DNA of 64,000 nt. Origin: Arctopsyche grandis (taxonomy: Eukaryota > Arthropoda > Insecta > Trichoptera > Hydropsychidae). Shown here in pieces: positions 1-11,331 of this stretch. The position numbers were made by a program, and so were the translations under genes. The first letter of the stretch is position 1. Each line of letters begins with the position of its first letter. A model generated the notes under the pieces. The model ran no database searches. It was not told where the DNA came from and was given only the letters and a program-made list of their open reading frames with translations. The stretch lies in contig NC_135355.1 in NCBI RefSeq assembly GCF_051622035.1, positions 2,604,001-2,668,000 of the forward strand, in the 5' to 3' direction.

Positions 1-245
1 ATATTAAAATATAAATTGTAAAATTTTATATAATACGTAGTTTTACACATATAAGGCACAATAAATAGCACCTATTTATTTTTTGTGAATATCTTTCCGA
101 CAAACAATCAGTAAACGCCAACCTATTTACTGACCAAACCAAGCAAACTAAGTGACCATTAATATAATATACATATGTACTAGTTTTGTACCCGGTGAAA
201 TATCATCGCATGAGTGTTGACATATTCAGTTATTAAATAAGAAAA

Positions 246-1455
246 AATAAAAGTAATGTGCCGGTCCTGTGTTCGATCCGCACGCGGCCGAATTTTTTTC
301 AAATACCTTTAAATATATTTAATTTAATATTTATATTTAATTGTTTAATATGAAAAAAATGGAAACTAATGGAACGTTTATATAAATAATATAAAACACC
401 GGTAGAAAAATTAATTAATTAATTAAATAAATGCTCAATAGATGGCGGTAAACGCTCAGAGATTTAGAGCCGTCTATTTACCTAGAGAAAATATTGGTAG
501 CAAATAGTATATGTATATATATATATATGTAAGTTTTTACTTTATCTACATATGTACGTAATGGTGAGCGGAAAAATGCACTCGAGATAGTTGCAGTCTC
601 GAGACATCCAAACTTTCAAAGATGCTGAACGAGAACTAACGCAATAGAATTCTACAAAAAAACGTCAAGGGGGTATTTGTTTGTTATCCGAGGGTGTTAA
701 TCTTTTTTTTTTGTAATTATATTGCGTAAGTTCTTTTTGAGCGCCTTTGAAAATTAGGACTTTCCGAAACTGCGCTATTATTCAGTGCAATTTAGTGCAT
801 CTTTCCGGGAACCGTATGTACGTAGTAACAATAGAAGAAACTGTACGAAAATTTGAACTCGAGATTTTGACTGATTCGAACTCAGAATCAATCACTGATC
901 ACGCTATCATTATCTATAAAAAAATGTGCGTGTCTGTGTGTGTGTGTGTGTGTCTGTATATTTTGGGGATTTTTTGAACACCATCAGTCCAATCGAACTG
1001 AAACTTAGTAACTGAAATTTTTATCGACACGACGTAATTTTTTTTCAAAAGTCGACCGAAAATGGTGCCTCCCCTTATAGGTGTCCCCTTTTTTTAAGTT
1101 TTTGAATTCAATTATCTCCCAAACCAATTTGAACAAAATCCGATAACCGGAAGTAGAGCATTTGTCTTGTGCATGTGTCCATACATTTGCGCTCAGTTTG
1201 TATCGAAAATGCTGTCATAGCTATTGGTATTTTATAATGCTGCCGGTATGTGTGAATATGTCTGTACGGTTCAATACTGAATTTTGTTTTGTGACCTTAT
1301 ATTCCTCAAATACATGGGTTGGTCACATCCGAATTTTTTTCTTTTATTATTATATTCGTACGTTTTGTGACGTACATTTGTACATATGTATGTCGAATCG
1401 AAACGACTATTATAGTACGGCGAGCGTTATCTCAAACAGACAGACAGAATAGCGA
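246..1455 (+). repeat. Left arm of a large inverted repeat
   Basis: The stretch 250-497 is repeated inverted at 3925-4155. Both copies carry a tRNA-like B box (GTTCGATCC) followed by CGCACGCGG, then an AT-rich stretch, then the block ATAGATGGCGGTAAA. A further block at 1385-1450 (GTCGAATCGAAACGACT) is inverted at 3785-3850. An unrelated dispersed repeat (780-1160) lies between the two blocks, so the arm is interrupted. The pair is either a foldback element or two copies of one SINE-like unit in opposite orientation. Confidence 0.6.
780..1160 (+). repeat. Dispersed repeat R with GT microsatellite
   Basis: This unit starts near TACGTAGTAACAATAGA. It runs through GAGATTTTGACTGATTCG, a (TG)n tract and TTTGGGGATTTTTTGAACAC, and ends near an AATTATCTCCCAAACC block. 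Related copies lie at 2945-3170 and 4160-4690, with a remnant at 52320-52440. No coding capacity was seen. The family is unidentified. Confidence 0.6.
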
Positions 1456-2472
1456 TATTATATGCATATTTGATATTTTTAGACGTATATTAATACAAAA
1501 TGAGAGTGAGAAAACTTTTTTGAATTTACATAGCATTGAACATCAAAGTTCGACGGTAGCTTTCAAAAACAGAGATAATTACTAATAATCTTACGACATT
1601 TTTTTCAGTTCGAAATTAAGTTTCGGCCATCATTATAAATCTGTCTCATTATAAAGAGAAAGTTTCTGTTAATTAGTCGTGACTCGCTCGTAAAAACGAC
1701 AATTTAAAATTAAGAGCCATAATCTTCCATAACCGCTTCGAGACCGATTTTACTACATTAGTTATAACTGAGAGGATCCTCCACCATAAATATATTATAT
1801 TACGTATATAATTAGTGGATTTATTTTGTATGTATATGTATATCTGGTTATAATATAATACATTTTATGTTTTACTTTAGGCAGTGTTCATGAAAATGAA
1901 GGGTAGGTATGCGAGACCCGGTGGTTGCTTTATGTCTCCAACGCTTCTCATTCCCTGAATTTCATTAACAAAGGAATACGTGAAAGAGGAAGAGAAGGAA
2001 AATAGCAGGATACGCCACTGTTCCTCGTCAACGGGGGTTTCCTTTCATAAAAAGCGTCGACGCTGAAGTTTTGATTAAAAGGTTGACGTCCCCTTACTGC
2101 GGTCACAATCGGAGAAAAAAAAACAAAAAAAAATAGAGCAAAAACATATTAAATGAAGTTCGTTCCTCGGCGATAATTTAACGAAGCGTATTTGCTAAGG
2201 GTGGACATTCACATATGTACATATTAATAAGTTGCTATCTACAAAATGTTACATAGACTATGCTTGACTGAACGGTAAAAAATCCTTTCTAGAGCAAAAA
2301 TTTAATTTTGAAATTTAAACTACATATGTAATTAAATGTCAAAAAAAAATGAATTGCGTTTTTTGTATATATTTCAATTCCTTTCAAAAAATACCAATTA
2401 TATTTTTAATAGCAACGGACACAACACTAATTTAGTATAAATACATTTAATAATACAACCCGGACGATTCAC

Positions 2473-2837
2473 TTAGGCCTTGTTCATAGTCTCGACAATG
2501 TCGCAGAAGTGTCGCTGTTCATACTAATATCTAATAGTGTTCATAGTAAGCGCGACAAACTGTCGCACTTACTATGAACACTATTAGGGCCGGGCCGCAC
2601 CGCTCAACTCGCGAACAACTTGGTTGAGGGCGACCAGACCAATGCATGCAGGTAGATGGGACATGCCGCACCCGTCAACTTGTTTGTCGCACACATTTCC
2701 ATACATTTTTTCGTGTCGCGCGACTAGTCGGCCGACAAAGTTGCACGGTGCGGCCCGGCCCTTAGACATTAGTATGAACAGCGACACTTCTGCGACTTTG
2801 TCGCAGCGAAATTGTTGAGACTGTGAACAAGGCCTTA
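2473..2837. mobile_element. Hairpin MITE interrupted by a second MITE
   Basis: The outer arms match as inverted repeats of about 65 bp. The left arm begins TTAGGCCTTGTTCATAGTCT and the right arm ends AGACTGTGAACAAGGCCTTA. Both contain GAAGTGTCGCTGTTCATACT or its complement. A separate small hairpin built on TAGTGTTCATAGTAAG sits at 2530-2586. A GC-rich second element (2587-2761) interrupts the inner part. Confidence 0.7.
2587..2761. mobile_element. Inner MITE, PIF/Harbinger-like, TTA target duplication
   Basis: The element has terminal inverted repeats GGGCCGGGCCGCACCG and CGGTGCGGCCCGGCCC. TTA lies immediately outside each end (2584-2586 and 2762-2764). A 3-bp TWA duplication is characteristic of PIF/Harbinger elements. 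Length is about 175 bp with no coding capacity. It inserted into the hairpin element at 2473-2837. The superfamily rests only on the duplication length and GC-rich termini. Confidence 0.6.
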
Positions 2838-2944
2838 TACCATGTATGGCTTCACACACACAGACACATATATAATCACCCAATAATATATACGTATTTT
2901 TATTGTTTTTTAATTTTAGTTTAATTTAAATCTTTTCAATTTTT

Positions 2945-3170
2945 GGTTGTTTTTACTTTATCTATGTACGTAGTAACAATAGATGGAGTTTTGTGATCAT
3001 GCGAAAATTCGAACTCGAGATTTTGACTGATTCGAACTCAGAATCGATTACTGATCACGTTTTCATGGTCTAGAAAAAATGTGTGTATGTGTCTGTGTGT
3101 CTGTGTATTTTGGGGATTTTTTGAACACCGTTAATCCTATCGAACCGAAACTTATTTTTATTTTCTTCTA
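2945..3170 (+). repeat. Second copy of dispersed repeat R
   Basis: This copy shares GAGATTTTGACTGATTCG, the (TG)n tract and TTTGGGGATTTTTTGAACAC with 780-1160 in the same orientation. It ends soon after ATCGAACCGAAACTTA, so it is shorter than the other copies. Confidence 0.6.
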
Positions 3171-3777
3171 TAGTTTTATTTTTTTCTTTAAATTATTTGG
3201 GTAGCATTTGAATGTTTGTTAAATAAAATTAAACGTGTTTTTGTATATTTTTATGTATGTTATTTATATGTATTATCTGACCAGTGTCATTTTGGGATAC
3301 CTAACCTGTGAAGACATCTGTGGTGTGTGTATTAAAATAAAAATATGGTTTTTTAAAGATTACTATTTATCTTCAAACTTGCCTCGTGCACATTTGTTGC
3401 AGGTAAAGTTAATTTATATGAGAATTTAAGATTTCATTATTAAAATAAAAACTAAATTTTGACACAGTATAATATAATACACATATGTAGTTTGTATATG
3501 AAATAAAGTGAAAAATCGTAAAGTACATCATACAATCTTTGAAATACGGCTGGGAATGAAAACTTAGCAGACAAGTTGCTGATCTCTGATGTGCCGCCAT
3601 GACAGACCGTCATGGCGTCACCTTTAAGCACATTTTTATACACAATTTTAGCTACTAACAACTACAATAGACGAATTATTAAAGATTTGTTTGCCAATCT
3701 GTATGCAAAAGAGGCTACTATTCATTCAATTTAACAAGCCAGAAAAATATGCGATTTATATCATATATATGTATATA

Positions 3778-4156
3778 ATAGCGCTATTATGTATGTCTGT
3801 CTGCGATAAAGCTCGCCGTACTATAACAGTCGTTTCGATTCGACATACATATGTATGTCACACCTAAACCACTTCCAAAATGAATATACGAATACAATAA
3901 CAAAAGAAAAAAAAATATATATACTGATCGCTACTAATGTTTCCTCTAGGCTGAGAATTTACCGCCATCTATTGAAAATTAAGTTTTCTAATAATAATTT
4001 AGTTTTCTATTGGTGTTTTATATTCTTTATCTGTACGTAGATAGGTAGTTTTTACCATTTTTTTTATATTAAACAATTAAATATAAATATATTTAAAAGG
4101 TATATGAAAAAAATTCGACCGCGTGCGGATCGAACCCGGACCGACACATTTCTTTT
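3778..4156 (-). repeat. Right arm of the large inverted repeat
   Basis: This is the inverted match of 246-1455. It includes TTTACCGCCATCTATTG and the tRNA-like complement GGATCGAACCCGGACCG near its outer end. Unlike the left arm, it is not interrupted by repeat R, so R may have inserted after the two arms formed. Confidence 0.6.
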
Positions 4157-4159
4157 AAT

Positions 4160-4690
4160 TTTTACTTTATTTATATACATAGTATCAATAGATGATGTTT
4201 TGTGATCATTTTCAAAATTCGAACTCAAGATTTTGACTGATTCGAACTCAGAATCACGTTTGATGATCTAGAAAAAATGTGTGTGTGTGTGTGTGTGTGT
4301 CTGTGTATTTTGGGGATTTTTTGAACACCGTTAGTCCTATCGAACTGAAACTTAATATCGGTTACTGAAATTCTTATCGATACGACATATATTTTTTTCA
4401 AATTTTTAAGTTGACCGGAAATGGTACCTACCCTTATAGGTGTCCTCTTTTTTTAATTTTTTAATTCAATTATCTCCCAAACCGCTAACTGAATTGGACT
4501 GAATTTTTTTTACGTGTAATAGAAATTATGAATTGTATACCTTGATATTTTTTAATTATTTATACCTCAACCGGAAGTAGTACTTTTACTCTAGATAATT
4601 GAGGTATTTTAATAATCTTTATAACTTTATATTTTTTAAATATTTTTATCCGAACCGGAAGTAGTACTTTTATTTTTATTTAATAACTTA
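4160..4690 (+). repeat. Third copy of dispersed repeat R
   Basis: This is the longest copy and lies just outside the right arm of the inverted repeat. After the GT tract it continues with TTATCGATACGACATA, a block like CCTTATAGGTGTCC, and two copies of a motif containing ACCGGAAGTAGTACTTTTA. Confidence 0.6.
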
Positions 4691-5983
4691 ATGATATGTC
4701 ATCGGGTACAACACTGATGGTACAACACAAAGATGAACTATAACGGATTATCGCACGGCAGACAAATTATATGAGACTAATAATTTGTAAAATTACTGTA
4801 AAAACTTAACCATATTAAATGATTTCCGTTTTTCGGTGATAATATAACGAGGCGTCACCAACTCGACCGTTTATTATCAATTGATCGCATCGAAAGGGTA
4901 ATCTAGATCCGATGCGAATCTCGTGCGTTATTCACTGGGATCGAAATCTCGTTCTGATCTAACTGATGTAAAATTAATTTAATCAAACGACAGTGTCACT
5001 TGACATTTATGGCAATATAGCGGTTCAGAGTCACATATCTTGATCAAAATCATGAGTAATTACATGCTCATTGTCATTCAAATGACGCTGAATTATATAT
5101 GTAGTTGCGAATGCTGTAATTCCAAGTAACATTGTTTAGTAATAAATACATATAAATATATCACATGTAATTAGGAACCGATACTTAAAATTTAAAATCA
5201 ACGAGGTGAGGATGTTATTCTATAAAAAGTATCAAATTTTATAAAAAGTTCGGGTAAGTGTCCATTTCTTTATTAATTGGAAAGATCGCAATACCGAAAC
5301 CGAAGAAAACCAAGGTTTGAACCATATTCTGAATGCGAAATTGCGATCATTCAGTCGTAATAAAATCGACGAAATATAACGAACGTATTTTGACCTTTCA
5401 AAATTGTTTCCATTAAAAAAATTAAATCGGAATAAAACAGATTTTGAAATCATCACCCGCTTCAATTCTATAATTAGAAACATATGACGAAATTTAAATT
5501 CTTATAATATGCAATATGTCAAATAGTTCCAGAACATTTCAAGTTTACCATTTTATAATCACATATCGATTATATATTATATATTTATTAATTTAATATT
5601 AAATTGATTAAAACGTATATTAATAAATGTTGCAATTTCTTTTAAATCTACAGTAAAAAATCTAACAATAGTTAAGACGGCGATGAAAACTTTTCTCCAA
5701 TACGAAAATAAATGTGCAATTCTATTTATAAGTTTATGCAATTTAATTCTTAGTATTTACATATATACTCACATATACTAATAGCATATGGAATATTTTA
5801 TGTCGTCACACTAACTTGTAAACCTCGCAAGTCTAATATTACATTATATTTTTATATTGCGCTTTTTTGGGCCGTATATTTTTTAGTAATGATTTTAACA
5901 TCTTGTAAAAGTAGTTGATATGGAAAAGGTCTAAAAGATAATTGGATTTACAAGTAAGTTTAATTATGTGTAATCTAATAATT
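4691..5983. other. AT-rich intergenic, nothing recognised
   Basis: No coding region, tRNA-like sequence or clear terminal repeat was seen. Short open frames here have no recognisable domain. Confidence 0.5.
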
Positions 5984-6197
5984 TCGTAATGTATAATTTC
6001 GAAAGAGACTTTGTATGTAAGTTTTGGTTTGTAGAATCCGTGACGTTAAATTTAATAAAAAAAACAATTGAATATTCAAATAAATTTAAATAAAATAAAA
6101 CTATTGAAATAAATTTAATAAAATTGTTACTATTAGATTAGCCGTGTTTAAACGGTTTATATTACAAATACCGAGCGAAGCCGGGTAAAACCACTAG
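5984..6197 (+). mobile_element. Short Helitron-like element
   Basis: It begins with TC, contains ATAATTTCGAAAGAGACTTT, and ends with CCGAGCGAAGCCGGG followed about 10 nt later by CTAG and a flanking T. A 5' TC, a GC-rich pairable motif and a 3' CTRR before T are Helitron hallmarks. Matching copies lie at 24297-24508 and, inverted, at 62152-62392. No coding capacity, so it is a non-autonomous unit. Confidence 0.6.
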
Positions 6198-6489
6198 TAT
6201 TCAATGTGATACAATATGCTTGTGGTTAAAAGCAAGACCAATATATTTTGAAAAAAATAGTCATCAGAGAGTTTGTACGAAAGTTTTGATTTAAGCTTAT
6301 TTAAGTCACCGCAACGTGGTGAGTTACGCCCAGTTGCGAAAACTCTACATAATATTCATAGTATTTTTTTTTTCATTTTTTTTTTATTATTTTTAATTAT
6401 TTTCATACTTTTTATAAGATTTTTAATATAAAAAATCGATGAAATTTTATTTATTATTTTTTTTCAATTGATACATTTTTCATTTCATA

Positions 6490-6770
6490 AATTTACCTGC
6501 GACGGGAGAATTTCAAGGGGAGGGGGGGCGGAGTCGCGAGAGGGGGGGTGCGCGCGCGGGGGGCGACTGGTGCGGGGGCGAAGGCGTCGGCGCGCGCCCG
6601 CAACGGCGGTCGCAGCATCACTGGCGCCCCGGGGCTGCCACCCCCACCCCCGTGGACCACCCCCTGACCCCCCCTTATCTCCCGATGCACTGGGGAGGCT
6701 CCGGCCGCGCCCCCTCCTCAAAGGGCGCACGCTCCGGCGCCAAACTAAAGCCAAAAACAAAAGTTTCGCA
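6490..6770. other. Isolated extremely GC-rich island
   Basis: About 280 bp of G- and C-run-rich, CpG-rich sequence stands alone in AT-rich DNA. Long open frames cross it on both strands, as expected for GC-rich sequence with few stops. Their products are Arg/Pro/Gly low-complexity with no domain. It is not annotated as coding. Confidence 0.6.
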
Positions 6771-7099
6771 ACTATCAACCGTTCAAGTGTCGTAAATATG
6801 ACGAAGGGAGGCTCGTTTCAAAAAAATCCTACCCCATTCCAAACACGTCTGGAATCAACTAGGATCACCGAACCTGATTTTTAAATGCTTTTTATTATTA
6901 GTAAATTATGTTCACAATACATCTTATATCTATTTTAATAGCTACTGATCTACTGATCATTTTCTATTTTACAATTTTAATTTAATTTTGTTAGTAATCA
7001 TAGTATTATATTAATTTAATGTTAATCTACAGCATAATAGGAAAAAGAGCTCAAAAACCTATTTACAATCCTTATAAATGCTCATAATACATCTAATAC

Positions 7100-8100
7100 A
7101 TAATATGCCATCTGTGGATTAAAGGATGGCATTGTGGTTTCCCCTCTTAATGCACGAGGATCTTATACATCCTTTAAGGTATCTGTTCCTGCTTCTGTTG
7201 CTGGCCTGTTATTTTCTGCTGGTTCTTGGCCTGCTGGTGTTCATTTTGGTAGATTTAAAGATTGGGGAATGAGCATTAAGAATATAAAATCGAATACTAA
7301 TACTACTTCTATGTCTGCCACTGACGTTGTTTCATCATTAGAGCTGTGCCCAAGTGTTTCATTTGCTGATGTTTGTACGCGAGCTGCTAGATGTTTGAAG
7401 CCTGATATTAAAACTACGTCTCCAAGTATTAGTGAATCTTCTATGGAAAAGGTCGCAGTGACGTCGATGTTTGCCTCTTCTCCTACATCTGCCTGCTCAA
7501 ATGGTCCTGATAGTCGTGATTCTGTTGTGACTGTGTTGGCTTCTTATTCTGCTTCCTCTTCCGTTTCGTCTCCATTGGCTCAACCTCCGTTGGCTCAATC
7601 AAAACTGCCATTTCTTGTCTCAAAGAAAGTCACGCGCCAAACTGGGAGACCGAAAATTGGTAATTTATTACCAAAATGCACGAGGTCTCAGGACAAAGCT
7701 GGCTGCGTTTAATTCAGCCGTTTCTACTACATATTTGTGATGATATGGTAGCACTAACGGAAACATGGTTGACTTCATCATTTTTTGATGCTGAACTTTT
7801 TGATTCTTGATTTGCTTGTCGTGATTGGTTTCGGTCAGTCCGGATGACAAATTTTGAAACTCTATCTGGTGAGGACTTATGGAATTCATAACTTGAAAAT
7901 CATAATCGAGAAAGAATATTACGAAATACAAAAACCTTGTAAACTTGAATGAATTCAAGACGATAAACGATATGTTTTGTTTTTGTTATGTCTAATTTAT
8001 TATTTTGTTTCTTGTCTTTTCTGTTATATTTTTGACCATTGTGGCGCATTAGGAATTCCTGTAATGCTATAACGGTCCAAACTTTAAATAAATAAATATT
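7100..8100 (+). mobile_element. Internally deleted LINE: endonuclease start plus 3' end
   Basis: Around 7655-7800 the translation contains YYQNARGLRTKLAAFN, then after a 1-nt frameshift VALTETWL. This is the opening of the apurinic endonuclease domain of jockey/CR1-like LINE ORF2. The sequence then jumps to a LINE 3' end at about 7960-8100 with a stem-loop (CCATTGTGGCGCATTAGG) and an (AAAT)n-type tail. The reverse transcriptase is missing. A 192-codon serine-rich open frame at 7134-7712 precedes and overlaps the endonuclease start. It could be an ORF1 remnant or chance. Confidence 0.65.
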
Positions 8101-8387
8101 AATTAAAGACTCTCTAAAATCGATGACCTAAAGCAGATTGCGTTTAGGTAATCTGTGTGTTATACCTGAAGGGTATAGAAATTTTGTTGTAATCACCGAG
8201 ACTCTTCACAAGTGTGTTAGTATGGTTATTAGTGATTATGTCATATAATCTACTGGTTAGTTTGTTGGTAATGTCTGTAACAAACGGAATATTATTTATG
8301 GCATGCAGTTTTTTCAAGTTAGTATATATGGGTGGATCGACGAACATAAATTTTATTGTATTGTGAATTATTGTATAATATTCTTCT

Positions 8388-8876
8388 TCTTGTTAATGCC
8401 TTGTCCGCAACCGGACGTTGGCGACCACCTCGTCAATTATTTGAAGATATCCGCATCGTTCTTCAGCGGCTCGGAACAGATCTTCCGCGCTCATATCGGT
8501 CCACATGCGCATGTTTCGAAGCCAAGATAACTCTTTCCTGCCAATCCATTTTTCCCTTATATTTTCCCCATGGTTATCAAACGGAGAAATTCGTATTTTA
8601 GACTCTGTATCATGTGTCCGAGGTACTCTATCTTTCTCCGCTTGATGACAGAAACAAGTTCCCCACCTCTCCCCATCATGCTGAGGACAGCTTCATTTGA
8701 TATATTTTTGGTCCACAGGATCTTTAGCATACACCTGTAGACCCATCTCAAAAGCTTCGATGCGGCTTATCATCTTGGTCTTCAGAGTCCACGTATCACA
8801 TCCGTGTAGTAATACTGTTCAGACGTAGCTCTTCGCGAATCTCAACCGGGTATGAAGATTGAGATGCTTGTTTGTA
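8388..8876 (-). mobile_element. RTE-like LINE, truncated C-terminal part
   Basis: Minus-strand frames give a broken version of the post-RT region seen at 19273-20545, including WVYRCMLKILWTKNISNEAV and KRRKIEYLGHMI. It ends at a TTCTTCTTCTTG tract, which is the (GAA)n tail on the minus strand. Stops and frameshifts show it is dead. No clear target duplication was seen. Confidence 0.75.
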
Positions 8877-8880
8877 AGCG

Positions 8881-9211
8881 TATATAAAAACGGACGTTAT
8901 GTGTGTATGTATGTGGGTATGTGCCGGGCCGTGGACACACGGCCAATTAGAGTCAAGTGGGGAGGTGGAGTGTCATGTCAAGCCGAGCGACGACAGGCAT
9001 GTGCGACGTCAGGCCGAGCGACGGGTGACACATACACACATCCACGAAGATACACACACATTCATTCATCATTTCGAAGGGGTGAACTAATATGCGCACG
9101 CATTAATACGCGCCCACACCTATAAATTACCTTACACTATATTTATATATAACATATAACTTTATTTTAATTCGTATATTCACCCGTTGAAATCAACGAG
9201 CACAATACTAG
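8881..9211 (+). mobile_element. Helitron-like element, copy A of a tandem pair
   Basis: It starts near AAAAACGGACGTTATGTGTG and ends with the hairpin CCCGTTGAAATCAACGAG followed by CACAATACTAG and T. The hairpin plus CTAG-T end matches a Helitron 3' end. Copy B with the same internal order (GCCGGACCGTGG, ACACATCCACGAA) follows directly. Confidence 0.6.
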
Positions 9212-9478
9212 TATAATATTTAAAAACGGACGTGATGTATGTATGTTTGTGCCGGACCGTGGAGACACAGCTAATCAGAATCGCAGAGGCGCACAGCCAA
9301 TCAGAGTCAAGTAGTCGAAGAGATGAGGGGAAGTGGGGGGTGTAAAGCGTTTGACATGTGCGACGATTGATGACACATACACACATCCACGAACACACAC
9401 ACACACAAATTCATTTATCATTTCGAATAGGTTAGATCGGTTGAAACTACCCGTTGAAATCAACGGGCCCAACACTAG
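9212..9478 (+). mobile_element. Helitron-like element, copy B of a tandem pair
   Basis: The 3' end is the perfect hairpin CCCGTTGAAATCAACGGG, then CCCAACACTAG, with T flanking. Internal sequence parallels copy A, including the (CA)n tract. Head-to-tail arrays are common for Helitrons. No coding capacity. Confidence 0.65.
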
Positions 9479-10904
9479 TTGTGAATAAAAACCATATCAA
9501 TTGATAATATCGTAAATAACATAAAACGAGGAGCTTACTCAATGTTTGGAGGAATAGATTTGTCTCATTTAGTCTTGAGTGCGAGTCTAGTTCTAAGACG
9601 CTTTTTTGAGCAGCCTTTTGGATACACAGCTCCAACTGTCTTCTTCTGTTTACAGTAGTAGACAAAAGCAGTTGCTTGGTTTTGATAGGAAAAACACCGT
9701 CTATGGTAAACTGCAAGCTCTATTTCATACCCTCAAATTCTTCACATAATAAATGAGCAAACGGAATAGGAAGACCTTTTAAATTGTCTATTATTATTAT
9801 TTTGTTGTTTATTTTAGCATCTATTCGCATATTTCACGAATTTAGCATCTATTCCGAATTTTAGCATCAACTAAGCATTAATAGCAAAATGCCCAAAATA
9901 CGTGTCTCTAGTTATTATTATCGAATTTGAAGATGTTTATAATTGGCATTGAAGATGTTCATTAATTGGCATTGAAGTTGTTTATAATTGGAGCTTACCT
10001 GCTAAGCTTTTCAGGTATAATACATATATATTTTTAAATGAAAAATATGTGTATGGAGACATTATATATATGTATGTAGATCTGAATATTTTATTTTTAT
10101 GATTGAATATTTTATTTTTACGTACGCATCGGTTTATTTTCGGGCAACGATTTTCCGATCTGAGTAAAACCATTCCGGCCTCAATGAGGTGTCGAACCGT
10201 TCCTAAATGCGGGCCTGTACAAACACGCGCATTTTCCGAGGCTTTTCCGTATTTTCGCGGTTTTAACGCCCACGCAACGCTTCCCAATTTGCTTAATCGA
10301 CAAACGTTCGCAATCAGTGCAAAAAAATTCGATAATTAATGTAATACATAGCGGAAAATCCAAAGTTTTTCATCAATAAAATCAGAAATTGTTGAAGTGT
10401 GAACATTTACAGAGACGATCAATTTTTACAGAATGTACGTAATGACACTAAACGCCTACCGAGACGCCTTGCAGTTGCTTTTATAAGTTCGAACTCTCAC
10501 ATAGCGCATCAGAATATGCTAAAATACGTTTTTGTGTTGTATTTAAAATTTTGATTCATGAAAATTATATTAAAAAGTGTTCAAAGAAGTTGAATTGTAA
10601 GACCTTTCGACGGTTTTGGAAATTATATGACGATTCAACTTTGAGAGTCGATTGTTTGATCACTTGTATAGGATGTGGTATAGAACGAGAACTGATTTAA
10701 ATCATCAAAAAATTAAATTGACTAATTGCAGTGTGTGAGTCTAACAAAACACGAACGATATTGTTTTTCGCATAGATATGTATGTGTATGTATGTAATTG
10801 TCATAAGTTACTCTTTATATACAGTCGTGGACAAATGTATTAGACTACTTGTTAAAAATGCTTTTGACCGAAAATACTCGACTTTTGAAGGTGTAAGAAT
10901 TTTT
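9479..10904. other. Intergenic with short tandem repeat
   Basis: No gene recognised. At 9927-9995 a roughly 23-bp unit (GAAGATGTTTATAATTGGCA) occurs about three times with drift. Just before it, TTTAGCATCTATTC recurs. A CpG-richer patch at 10130-10330 (CATTCCGGCCTCAATGAGG to TTCGCGGTTTTAACGCC) is not explained. Confidence 0.5.
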
Positions 10905-11010
10905 ATTTACATTTTTTTTTGTTTATTTATTTATTTATTTATTCTAAACAGACCATTTTGGCATAACATGAATTCCTAAAGCGCCACAATGGTCAAAAAA
11001 TATAACACAA
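10905..11010 (-). mobile_element. LINE 3' end fragment
   Basis: The reverse complement is GACCATTGTGGCGCTTTAGG, a short loop, then TATGCCAAAATGGTC and an (AAAT)n-type tail. This is the same 3' stem-loop as at 8031-8075 and 30560-30615. Only the terminal part is present. Confidence 0.65.
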
Positions 11011-11331
11011 AAAAAACAAAATAACAATTAAACATAAATTCGCCGTCGTTCGTTGTCGATCGATGACGCATTCGCACCGTTATTAGCTCTTCCATAAATA
11101 ATATTTAATTAAAGTACCTAAACGGTCTTAAAAAAAAAAAAAAAAAAAATCTGTCAGCAAAGTTTGTTCCTGTTGTGCTATTTTTAATTCGTACTTATAA
11201 AATATACTCAATATACTCATAATAATTACAAAAAATATAAATTTAAGTTTCAAGTGGGTAGTCCATACATTCTCGTTCGCAGAGTGAATTTCATAGATTG
11301 TCAACCTTTAGTTCAATTCAATTTGGCAATC

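Noticed and set aside
6468-6884. 138-codon Arg/Pro-rich frame and antisense frames
   Set aside because: They are caused by the GC-rich island. No domain, splice signals or start context supports them.
7134-7712. 192-codon serine-rich protein gene
   Set aside because: It overlaps, in another frame, the start of a LINE endonuclease. It is probably LINE leader or ORF1 remnant and is not called as a gene.
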